Shown: piece after piece, positions 1 through 6,015 of the stretch | Numbering within the stretch: position 1 is the first letter of the stretch | Layout: each line of letters opens with the position of its first letter | NCBI GenBank assembly: GCA_004366215.1 | Contig: ML178744.1 | Span: 3,854-10,004 of the forward strand | Direction of reading: 5' to 3' | DNA from: Actinomycetota bacterium | Lineage (GTDB): Bacteria; Actinomycetota; Acidimicrobiia; Acidimicrobiales; Acidimicrobiaceae | Length of the DNA stretch: 6,151 nt | Made by a program: the position numbers and the translations under genes | Notes under the pieces: model-generated | Told to the model about the DNA's origin: nothing | Database searches by the model: none | What the model saw: the letters and a program-made list of their open reading frames with translations, nothing else

Positions 1-1198
1 CCGTTGATGGTGTAGCGATCGATGGCGAGCGTCGGGAACTGGTAGTACGACCGGATCGCCTGGAGCTTCGTGAAGGTCTGCTGCGGGGTGGAGGTCCCCC
101 AGAGCCGAGCTGCACTCAGCGCAGCGAGGTTCTCCTCCTCGACGGACTGGTCACCAACGGCGGTCGCGTCGAAGGGCTGCGAGGGGACGTTGGCGATGTC
201 GTAGGCGTACCGCGTGGCCGAGATGTTGCGAGCGATGTAGGGCAGCTCCTTCTGGCCCTGCGCCGGATCGACGACGAACTTCTGAATGATCGCAGGGTAG
301 ATCGCTCCGAGCACGATCGCGATGAACGCCCACAGCGACAGCCCGATGACTGGCAAGACCCAGCCTTGTCGAAAGATGTTGATGACGAACAGGACGCAGG
401 CGACCGCTGAGATGAAGATGAGCAGGTTGATGGCTGGCAGCTGCGCGTGCACGTCCGTGTAGCTCGCGCCCTCCACAAACCCACGCGTCGAGAAGTCGAG
501 CGAGAAGCGCTGGTAGTAGTAGCCCACTGCCTTCACGAGCGCCATGATGGCGAGCAGCACCGACAGGTGCGCCTTCATGAAAGGGGCGACACGTTGGTCG
601 CGGCGCTGCGGCTGGATCGCGCCGGTGACGTAGCCGACGACCGCAGTGAGGACGAAGATGACCGCAGTCGCGAGGAAGAACCACGAGATGAGGAACTGGA
701 TGAAGGGAAGCTCGAAGACGAAGAAGCCCACGTTCACGTGGAACTGGGGGTCCGAGAACGGAAACGGCTCGGCGTGGCGAATGAGCAGCCAGTTCTTCCA
801 CTCAGCCGGAGCCTGAGAGGCGACGACAAGCATGGTCAGCACGCCCAGCACGACCGGCAGCACCCAGGGACGCCGTTTGCGCGGTAGCGCTGAACGAGTT
901 CGTCATCGTGACCAGCCGCAGCCCGAAGACATCGGCGGTGCGCGATGGTCATGCTCGCGAGCGCTCCAACGAGGTAGAGCGCGGCGAACGCCACCCACAG
1001 CTCGACCTTGGCGAGGAGGACACCGCTCCAGACCTCACCGAGGTGGTAGTTCTCGAACCAGAGGTAGTCGGTGACGAAGACTGCGAGCCCCTTGAGCGAG
1101 AACAGCAGGACGAGCACGAGGATGACTACCCCGAGAAGGATCAGCTGCGCTCGAGACGGCCCGCGCCGCTCGCGCGTGAGGTCCTGGGGCACGCGCAT
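1..1198 (-). pseudogene. UPF0182 family (COG1615) multi-span membrane protein; frame disrupted, C-terminus beyond the window
   Basis: Recognised from family-typical sequence: an N-terminal segment containing TDYLWFENYHLGEVW, then DELVQRYR, and downstream DPQFHVNVGFFVFELPF, MKAHLSVLLA and LPYIARNISATRYAYD. About seven hydrophobic membrane spans are visible, followed by the start of the large extracytoplasmic region, which leaves the window at base 1. The family usually has about 900-1000 residues; about 400 are visible. Its function is unknown. The ATG at 1198 fits the family's N-terminus and lies 10 bases after the stop of the upstream gene, though no good Shine-Dalgarno site is seen. The first frame runs from 1198 and stops at a TGA at 836-838. 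The homologous continuation lies in the -1 frame from about base 878 (KRRPWVLPVV...) and stays open to base 1. One missing base in the A-tract at 876-878 would explain this. It may be a true pseudogene or a sequencing error; I cannot tell which. Family assignment is firm. Confidence 0.85.
876..878 (-). other. Probable frameshift site in the UPF0182 gene
   Basis: On the minus strand the codons for RYRA end at base 878. UPF0182-like sequence resumes with AAA CGG CGT CCC TGG (KRRPW), which begins at the same base 878, so the frame moves by -1. Restoring a fourth A to the three-A run gives a continuous RYRAKRRPW, which suits the family. No convincing X-XXY-YYZ slippery heptamer is present, so programmed frameshifting is not supported. 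In the unshifted frame, translation would continue about 13 codons and stop at 836-838; an in-frame ATG for the downstream part lies two bases after that stop (831-833). Confidence 0.7.
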
Positions 1199-1208
1199 AG
1201 CAAGGAGC

Positions 1209-3380
1209 CTAGGGCCCGACCGGCACGATGAGGCACCGGCAGCCTGGATGTGCCGGAGGTTTCTCATGTCCTGTTGGGAACGTCTCGCTACCGGCGACGA
1301 CGTCGGCGAGCGCGTTGTCTTCACAGTCCGGGCACGCCCGATCTGTCGGCACGACCAGCCACCGGTAGCCGCGCGGAGCACCGACGCTACGAACTCCGCC
1401 GAAGAACGCGGCGGTTCCAACGTCGTGCGCCAGCTCCTCGAGGCGCCCGAGGCGTAGCTCGCGGTGGATCACGCCGACGAGCCGCGCACGCTCGTCTGGG
1501 TCACCCTCATCGCCGAGCGTGCGCTCGATCGGCGCGAGGACCTCCTCGTCGAGTCGACCGACGAGCTCGGCCACTGCCTCGGCGACGATGTCGTCGATGC
1601 TCGCACCCGTCTGCGCCAGCTCGCCGAGCAGCCCCTCGGCGAACTCAACTCCAGCGGCGACGTTCCGACGGAGGTGGAGGTCGAAGCTCGCAGCGAGCCG
1701 AGCTGGCTCAGCGCGCAGGTCGCGTAGGCGCGACGCGACCACCGCTGCGCGCTCGCGTCGTAGACCGTCGAGAACTTCGTTGACGACGTCCTGAACGACG
1801 CGCTTGGTGCGCCGAGCGAGGTCCACTCGGCGTGGCTCGGCGAGCTCAAGGTAGCGCCGGTAGAGCGCAGGTGGACACACCCCGGCCTCCTCTCGAGCCG
1901 GCCCAACGGTGTCACCGCCTACCCCCACGTCGTCGACCGGAGACGCTGCGTCGCCTCGAGGGCTGTGCAGCGACGAGGGGACGTCGTCGCGACCACCCTC
2001 GGACTCCTCGTCGCCGTCGGAGACCCCTTCTGGCAACGCGTGCCCGTGCGTCGACGCATCCACCCCCTCTTGGCCGACCTCGAGGGCCTCCGGCGCGCCC
2101 CGCTGCGCCACGACGCTCGCCGTCGCGTCACCGCTCAACGTCGAGGCTTGCAGTGAGGCGAGCAAGGCTTCGAGTCGCTCGAGACGCTCGCGCGGGTGAC
2201 CATCGGGCGCAGCCCCGTCGGGGGCATCGGCCACAGGATCCACGAGGCTCTCTTGAGACGTCGCGCTGGCATCGAGCTCCTCGGCCACGGGTACCGCCAT
2301 CGCCACAGGCGAAACGTCGCGAGCCCCTTCGCCCACCGCCGCTGCGTCCACCCCTGCTGGGGTGGCCTCGCCGCCAACCGGCTCAAGCGCGGTTTGCGAC
2401 GCAGGCATCGGCGGCTCCGCACCCTCCTCGTCACCACCCTGGGGTTCGTCGTAGCCGTGGGGCGCCTCGCGCTCGTCCTCGACGCCTTCAGCGATGCGTC
2501 GGATGAGCGAGGTCACCGCCTCGAGGTCGAGCTGCCCAGCGCTGAGGCGCTCGCTGACCGCGTCGAGCTCAGCCTCAGGCGGCGAGCTTGAGACGCCCTC
2601 GGTCCGCTGAGGCGCTCCCTCGCGGGTCGTCTCGGCCTCCACAGGTGGCGCCTCCGAGCGCCGCCCGGGCCGTGTCGCGGTCTCGAGGTGGCCGAGCGCC
2701 TCCGCTGCGAGGGCCCGCACCTGCTCGAAGAGCTGTCGGAGCGAGAGACGAGTGAGCTCGAGCTCTTGAAGCTCCTCTCGACGCTCGTGGACCTTGGCTT
2801 CTGCGTCAGCGACGAGTTTGCGAGCGTGCTCGCTCGCGCGGGCGACGAGAGAGCGGCCCTCCTGCTTGGCAGCGTCGATCGTGCTCTGGGCCGTTCGGTC
2901 AGCCATGTGGGTCAGCTCAGCCGCCTGCGTGCGCACCTGCTCGAGGTAGGCCTCAGCAGCCTTACGCGCATCGGTAGTCGTCACCTCAGCAACCTGGCGC
3001 GCCTCCGCCTCGATCTGAGCTGCTTGTCGTCGGGCGCGCTCGAGGAGCTCCGCGACCTCGCTATCGGCCCGACGACGCAGAAGCGCAGCTGCGTCTCGAG
3101 CACTGCGCAGCACCTCGGCAGCCTCACGCCCGACGAGCTGCGCCGCACGCTCGGGGTCGATGAGCGCCCCCTCAAGCTGCGAACGCAGCTCCTCGGCCTC
3201 GGAGCGAGCCTCGTCGCGCTCACGCGAGGCCGTCTCGAGCTGTTCGCGGAGCCCAGCGACCTCCTCGGTGAGCCGTGCCTGCTGCGCGCGCAGCTCCTCG
3301 AGAGCGCGGCGAACCTGCTCGCGGTCGTAACCTCGCCGCACGATCGAGAACTCGCTCTCCGCTTCCTCTGAGCGCCACAT
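1209..3380 (-). CDS. DivIVA-like coiled-coil protein with C-terminal phage Mu gpF-like Cys/His domain
   Basis: The protein has 723 residues. Residues 10-28 (FSIVRRGYDREQVRRALEE) resemble the DivIVA N-terminal motif of an aromatic residue, then GYD and a hydrophobic pattern. Residues about 20-235 are an almost continuous Ala/Glu/Arg-rich coiled coil. Residues about 240-500 are an acidic, Pro/Gly/Ser-rich linker with two short helical stretches (about 270-300 and 397-411). Residues about 503-723 form a folded-looking domain, mostly helical, ending in C683-P-D-C686, PTGH (H705) and HPGCRC (H711, C714, C716). That ending resembles the metal-ligand-like tail of phage Mu F-like head morphogenesis proteins. 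DivIVA proteins mark curved membrane at poles and septa and recruit partners; the role of the C-terminal domain is unknown. The ATG at 3380 is supported by AGGAGG overlapping the upstream stop. It sits between the PDZ/Lon-like and UPF0182 genes in one operon, which suggests a role at the cell envelope. No membrane span is seen. The coding region is firm, the domain names moderate. Confidence 0.85.
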   Translation of the reverse strand: MWRSEEAESEFSIVRRGYDREQVRRALEELRAQQARLTEEVAGLREQLETASRERDEARSEAEELRSQLEGALIDPERAAQLVGREAAEVLRSARDAAALLRRRADSEVAELLERARRQAAQIEAEARQVAEVTTTDARKAAEAYLEQVRTQAAELTHMADRTAQSTIDAAKQEGRSLVARASEHARKLVADAEAKVHERREELQELELTRLSLRQLFEQVRALAAEALGHLETATRPGRRSEAPPVEAETTREGAPQRTEGVSSSPPEAELDAVSERLSAGQLDLEAVTSLIRRIAEGVEDEREAPHGYDEPQGGDEEGAEPPMPASQTALEPVGGEATPAGVDAAAVGEGARDVSPVAMAVPVAEELDASATSQESLVDPVADAPDGAAPDGHPRERLERLEALLASLQASTLSGDATASVVAQRGAPEALEVGQEGVDASTHGHALPEGVSDGDEESEGGRDDVPSSLHSPRGDAASPVDDVGVGGDTVGPAREEAGVCPPALYRRYLELAEPRRVDLARRTKRVVQDVVNEVLDGLRRERAAVVASRLRDLRAEPARLAASFDLHLRRNVAAGVEFAEGLLGELAQTGASIDDIVAEAVAELVGRLDEEVLAPIERTLGDEGDPDERARLVGVIHRELRLGRLEELAHDVGTAAFFGGVRSVGAPRGYRWLVVPTDRACPDCEDNALADVVAGSETFPTGHEKPPAHPGCRCLIVPVGP

Positions 3381-3384
3381 CGCC

Positions 3385-3390
3385 CCTCCT
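3385..3390 (-). promoter_or_regulatory. Shine-Dalgarno of the DivIVA-like gene, overlapping the upstream stop
   Basis: On the minus strand the sequence TAGGAGGGGCGATG contains the TAG stop of the PDZ/Lon-like gene (3389-3391), an AGGAGG at 3390-3385, and the ATG at 3380. The ribosome site shares bases with the stop codon, which supports translational coupling and fixes this start. Confidence 0.85.
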
Positions 3391-4414
3391 AGTGCGCTCG
3401 TGGCAAAGCCGCCACCACCCTCACACCGTCGAGCATGCGCACCGCTCGCCGGAGGGAGGCCGCAACGAGAAGCCGCAGCCTCCCCGCTGCGTCGACCCGA
3501 GCCTGCTGAGCCTGCGACGCCGCGACGATAGCTACTTGGACGCCGGCAACTCTAGCCGCGAGCAGCCGTTGGCGAAGGCTGGAGACAGGCTCGAGTTGCC
3601 CGTTCGGCCCGATCCCTGCGAGCGCTGCGACGCGCACCCGGGGCGCCCGAGCGAGCAGCGCTGGTCGCAGCTCGTCGAGAATGCTGAGGGCGATCGCTAG
3701 GCCTGCAGAGCTCGTCTCGATGTCTGGAAGGTCGAGCCGAACGCTGAGGGGCGTCGTAACCGCCTCTGCAGGTGAGGTCACGAGCCCGAGTTGGCCAGAC
3801 TCAGAGGGCACCTCGATCGTCGATCTGAGCTCGTCGAGCCCGCCGCCGAGGGGCCGGACGACGGTCACCGCGACCCTCGGATGGAGCACCGCAGCCGCCA
3901 CCGCGCTCTCGAACGCGGCCTGCGTCGGTACCGGAACGCCGTCGATGGCGACCACGAGATCTCCGGACCGCACAAATCCCCGAAGGGGCGAGGAGGCCAC
4001 GACTTCTCGGACCAGCTCGCCGCCGACCTCGCTCACGCGGACATCGGCGACGCGGCAGGCCGCGACGAGCGCCTCGACCTCGGTTTGGTGGGCAGGCCCG
4101 AGGGGGCCAAGGTCGCCGGCGCGCAGCGCCCCCACCTCTGGCACGACGCTCACGCTTGGGTCAAGGCTCGCGAGCACCCAGCCCAGTGGCGAGAGCGGTC
4201 GGGCGACGACCTCGGCACTCACGAACGTCATCGGCGTGTGGCGCGCTCCGCTCACGTGCACAACCGAGGACACGGCCACCACCGGTCCCGGGGCGAGGGC
4301 GACGTCGCCTGTGCGACCAACTACCCCCCACGCGGCGATGACGACGAGCCACCCCGCGATCCAGACCTTCGTGCCGGCCGCCACTGTGGTGCGTACCCAG
4401 CCCTTCCTCGGCAC
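3389..4414 (-). CDS. Membrane-anchored PDZ and Lon-like (S16) protein, YlbL/Rv3194c type, atypical catalytic dyad
   Basis: The protein has 341 residues. Residues about 14-33 are a single hydrophobic anchor (VWIAGWLVVIAAWGVV) after a basic N-terminus, so the rest should face outside. Residues about 60-95 match the YlbL-type pre-PDZ region. A PDZ domain spans about 128-190 (RSGDLVVAIDGVPVP). A Lon-protease-like domain spans about 205-340. The nucleophile motif reads TSSAG with S236 where the family normally has GPSAG. The segment that normally supplies lysine (GG-x-x-x-K) reads SSLRQRLLAA, with R283 at the expected position. Lys-to-Arg should weaken or abolish Ser-Lys proteolysis, so it may be an adaptor or chaperone-like protein. 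The start is a GTG; an in-frame TAG lies four codons upstream, so the gene cannot begin much earlier, and the Shine-Dalgarno is weak (GGGG). It is the first gene of the minus operon. In Mycobacterium tuberculosis the homologue neighbours the UPF0182 gene. The assignment is confident; inactivity is inferred. Confidence 0.88.
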   Translation of the reverse strand: MPRKGWVRTTVAAGTKVWIAGWLVVIAAWGVVGRTGDVALAPGPVVAVSSVVHVSGARHTPMTFVSAEVVARPLSPLGWVLASLDPSVSVVPEVGALRAGDLGPLGPAHQTEVEALVAACRVADVRVSEVGGELVREVVASSPLRGFVRSGDLVVAIDGVPVPTQAAFESAVAAAVLHPRVAVTVVRPLGGGLDELRSTIEVPSESGQLGLVTSPAEAVTTPLSVRLDLPDIETSSAGLAIALSILDELRPALLARAPRVRVAALAGIGPNGQLEPVSSLRQRLLAARVAGVQVAIVAASQAQQARVDAAGRLRLLVAASLRRAVRMLDGVRVVAALPRAH

Positions 4415-4449
4415 AGCCCCAGCCTACGACCGCGCTGGCTCGCACCCAC

Positions 4450-4468
4450 TGTAATATGTATTACATAT
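4450..4468. promoter_or_regulatory. Overlapping AT-rich palindromes between divergent operons: probable operator and promoter core
   Basis: The sequence TGTAATATGTATTACATAT contains two perfect inverted repeats. Bases 4450-4465 are TGTAATA-TG-TATTACA (7-bp arms, 2-bp centre). Bases 4454-4468 are ATATGTA-T-TACATAT (7-bp arms, 1-bp centre). This island of A and T in strongly G+C-rich DNA lies 36 bp from the GTG of the minus operon and 26 bp from the ATG of the plus operon. TA-rich hexamers that could serve as -10 elements occur on both strands, but I see no clear -35. The size and symmetry suit a dimeric winged-helix repressor; the MarR-family gene at 5527-6015 is the obvious candidate, though a GntR-type protein is also possible. 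Symmetry is seen directly; binding is inferred. Confidence 0.75.
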
Positions 4469-4482
4469 CAGCACGCTCGTGG

Positions 4483-4488
4483 AAGGAG
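4483..4488 (+). promoter_or_regulatory. Shine-Dalgarno deciding the aldolase start
   Basis: AAGGAG lies six bases before the ATG at 4495. This favours 4495 over an in-frame ATG at 4456, which lies inside the palindrome, has no ribosome site, and would add 13 residues unlike the family N-terminus. Confidence 0.85.
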
Positions 4489-4494
4489 AGCCCG

Positions 4495-5160
4495 ATGACA
4501 TCCTGGCTACCTCGCGCTGAGGCCGCAGCAGAGCTCGTGGCCGCAACTGAGCTCCTCTTCGAGGCGGGAGTTATGTCCCCGTCCGGCCACGGCAACCTCT
4601 CAGCCCGGCTCAGCGACGAGACCATCCTCCTCACGTCGCAGGGATCGATTCGCCGCCTCGACCCGGCGACGCTCGCCGTCGTCGACCTCGACGGGACGGT
4701 GCGAGAGGGAGCCGTCTCCCCCGAGAACGCCGAGATCATCTCGATGCACACGCAGGTCTACCGAGCTCGGCCCTCGCTCGGGGCGATCATCCACACCCAC
4801 TCGCCCCACCTCACGGCGTTTGCCTACGCGCACGAGCCTCTGCCGATCCGTTCGGAGCCGATGCTGCGCTTTGGCCAGGCTGTCGCCGTTCCGGTCGCGG
4901 CGTGGGCACCTCGAGGCTCCGAGGCCTCCGTCGAGGCGATCGTCGAGGCCGTGAGCTCGTCGCCACAGACCAGCGCCGTCCTCCTCGCGAACCACGGGGT
5001 GCTCGCCTTCTCGAGCTCGCCGATCGCGGCCGCACGCCTCATCGTGGCACTCGAGGAGGCAGCGACCGAAGAGCTCGCAGCCGCAGCGATCGGCGGTGCG
5101 AAGGACTTCCCGCCAGACGCGCTCGAGCAGGTGCGTGCGTCCATGGCGAGGGTGCGCTGA
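4495..5160 (+). CDS. Class II aldolase/adducin family protein (FucA/AraD-like)
   Basis: The protein has 221 residues, the usual size for this zinc-dependent family, which cleaves or epimerises sugar phosphates through an enediolate (fuculose-phosphate aldolase, ribulose-phosphate epimerase and relatives). Visible motifs: SGHGNLSARL (30-39), the phosphate- or substrate-binding loop; E77 and E80 in SPENAEI, candidates for the catalytic acid; RARPSLGAIIHTHSPH (90-105) with zinc ligands H100 and H102; and the third ligand H167 in ANHGVLAF. By comparison with FucA, where the acid is four residues before a conserved His, here E80 is five before H85, so which Glu acts is unclear. The start at 4495 is set by a good Shine-Dalgarno. 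It is the first gene of the plus operon, downstream of the palindromic operator, and its TGA overlaps the next ATG. Substrate is unknown: the presence of a decarboxylase-like partner and a MarR regulator leans away from simple sugar use, but this is inference. Likely cytoplasmic and oligomeric. Confidence 0.92.
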   Translation: MTSWLPRAEAAAELVAATELLFEAGVMSPSGHGNLSARLSDETILLTSQGSIRRLDPATLAVVDLDGTVREGAVSPENAEIISMHTQVYRARPSLGAIIHTHSPHLTAFAYAHEPLPIRSEPMLRFGQAVAVPVAAWAPRGSEASVEAIVEAVSSSPQTSAVLLANHGVLAFSSSPIAAARLIVALEEAATEELAAAAIGGAKDFPPDALEQVRASMARVR

Positions 5161-5552
5161 TGGCGAGCGACCGTTGGTCTCAGGTCCGTGAGGGTTACGT
5201 CACGTTCTTCGGATCGCTCCCGTCGTCGTTCGACGAGCGCGCCCGCATCGCCCGCCTCACTGACCGGGAGTCGACGCTCGAGGCGATCGAGTCGCTTCGG
5301 CGCCACGCGATCTACGAGAACCCCCTCGAGGCTCGAGTGCAGCAGCTCGTTCACTTCGCGCAGCTCCTCGTCCTCGGCGAGGAGGAGGCAGCGACCCTCC
5401 ACGCGCGTACCGCTGTCCGCCACGGTGCGACGCTCGCAGACCTCGTCGGCGTCGTCGAGACGGCGATGGTCACAGCGGGTGTACCCGCATACGCTCGCGG
5501 GGTACGCATCCTGGCCAGCCTGGACCATGACGTCGAGCCCCCCACCGCCTGA
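5160..5552 (+). CDS. Carboxymuconolactone decarboxylase/AhpD-like small protein lacking the CxxC
   Basis: The protein has 130 residues. Residues about 55-120 fit the CMD/AhpD helical core: a helix ending QQLVHFAQLLVLGEE, then TLHARTAVRHGATLADL (79-95), corresponding to the family's H...A...G-A-T-x-x-E/D-L signature, then a helix and AGVPAYARGVRIL. There is no cysteine at all, so the AhpD-type CxxC peroxidase/disulfide mechanism is excluded. It could be a decarboxylase or isomerase-like member or a structural partner; the family is functionally diverse. The ATG overlaps the aldolase TGA (TGATG, sharing base 5160), with GAGGGTG at 5148-5154 as ribosome site. Its 3' end overlaps the next gene by 26 bases. 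Tight coupling to the aldolase suggests they act on the same pathway. Family assignment is moderate to good; the reaction is unknown. Confidence 0.82.
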   Translation: MASDRWSQVREGYVTFFGSLPSSFDERARIARLTDRESTLEAIESLRRHAIYENPLEARVQQLVHFAQLLVLGEEEAATLHARTAVRHGATLADLVGVVETAMVTAGVPAYARGVRILASLDHDVEPPTA

Positions 5553-6015
5553 CCTTGGCCTTGGATGGCTGCTCGGGGCGGTCCACCGACGGATCCGAGC
5601 CCGCTGGGCAGAGCGTCTACGGCGCTACGGACTGACTCCGCCTCAGGCCGCGGTCCTTCGAACGCTCGAGCGACGCCCCGGGTGCTCGCTGCGAGAGCTC
5701 GCGCGCATCGTCGAAGCTGAGCCGATCAACCTGTCGCGCACCATCGAACCGCTCGAGGCTGCAGGGCTCGTCGTCCGCTCCACGAGTGCGCTCGACCGAC
5801 GTGCCCACGCTCTCACGCTGAGCGACACCGGCAGAGCGCGGGCCCGAGAGCTCGAGCTCGAGGCACACCGCTTCGAGCTCGAGCTGCACGCCCTGCTGGC
5901 CCCGGAGCCACCTAAGCTCACGGCGTGGCTGCAGGACGTGCTCGAGCGACTCCGAAGGTCGGCTCCACTCTCGCCCGACGAGGGAGGTGAGGCCGGTGTG
6001 CGACCGGACGGCTGA
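5527..6015 (+). CDS. MarR family winged helix-turn-helix transcriptional regulator
   Basis: The protein has 162 residues. An N-terminal dimerisation helix (about 10-34) leads to the wHTH: GLTPPQAAVLRTLERRPGCS (35-54), helix CSLRELARIVEAEPINLSRTI in which the recognition helix covers about 66-79, EAAGLVVR (77-84), and the wing motif LDRRAHALTLSDTG (89-102), with the D90-R91-R92 typical of MarR. A long Leu/Glu/Arg helix (103-145) completes the dimer interface. The ATG at 5527 lies inside the end of the preceding gene, 26 bases before its stop is complete. No strong Shine-Dalgarno is seen, so translation probably depends on coupling. A longer reading of the same frame upstream from 5188 is an overlap with the CMD-like gene and lacks family similarity. 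MarR proteins usually repress their own operon and release DNA on binding small, often aromatic, ligands; the likely target is the palindrome at 4450-4468. Confidence 0.9.
   Translation: MTSSPPPPDLGLGWLLGAVHRRIRARWAERLRRYGLTPPQAAVLRTLERRPGCSLRELARIVEAEPINLSRTIEPLEAAGLVVRSTSALDRRAHALTLSDTGRARARELELEAHRFELELHALLAPEPPKLTAWLQDVLERLRRSAPLSPDEGGEAGVRPDG
5983..5990 (+). promoter_or_regulatory. Strong Shine-Dalgarno for the last gene, inside the MarR gene
   Basis: GGAGGTGA lies five bases before a GTG at 5996. This near-ideal ribosome site near the end of the MarR coding region, matched to a frame that stays open to the window edge, is the main evidence for a further gene there. Confidence 0.75.

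Noticed and set aside
151..801. A 216-codon minus-strand open frame within the UPF0182 region
   Set aside because: It is Arg/His-rich without family similarity; the neighbouring frame encodes conserved UPF0182 motifs and membrane spans throughout.
860..892. Programmed -1 ribosomal frameshift in the UPF0182 gene
   Set aside because: No canonical slippery heptamer or obvious downstream pairing structure is visible, and the family is not known for recoding.
2688..3371. A 227-codon open frame on the plus strand opposite the coiled-coil gene
   Set aside because: It is the antisense reading of a high-G+C coding region, with no recognisable domain; the minus-strand frame has a good ribosome site and a coherent coiled coil.
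4456..4494. Upstream in-frame ATG at 4456 as the aldolase start
   Set aside because: It lies inside the palindrome, has no ribosome site before it, and adds residues not typical of the family; the ATG at 4495 has AAGGAG at the right spacing.
3681..4498. Long plus-strand open frames opposite the PDZ/Lon-like gene
   Set aside because: Composition is Arg/Ser/Thr/Pro-rich as expected for shadow frames, and the minus strand encodes recognisable PDZ and Lon-like motifs.
5188..5526. N-terminal extension of the MarR frame back to 5188
   Set aside because: The extension is Ser/Arg-rich low-complexity sequence that overlaps the CMD-like gene; MarR-like sequence begins only after 5527.
5846..5890. Short tandem repeat of GAGCTC/CTCGAG in the MarR gene
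   Set aside because: It is explained by Leu-Glu codon pairs in a helix rather than a separate repeat element.
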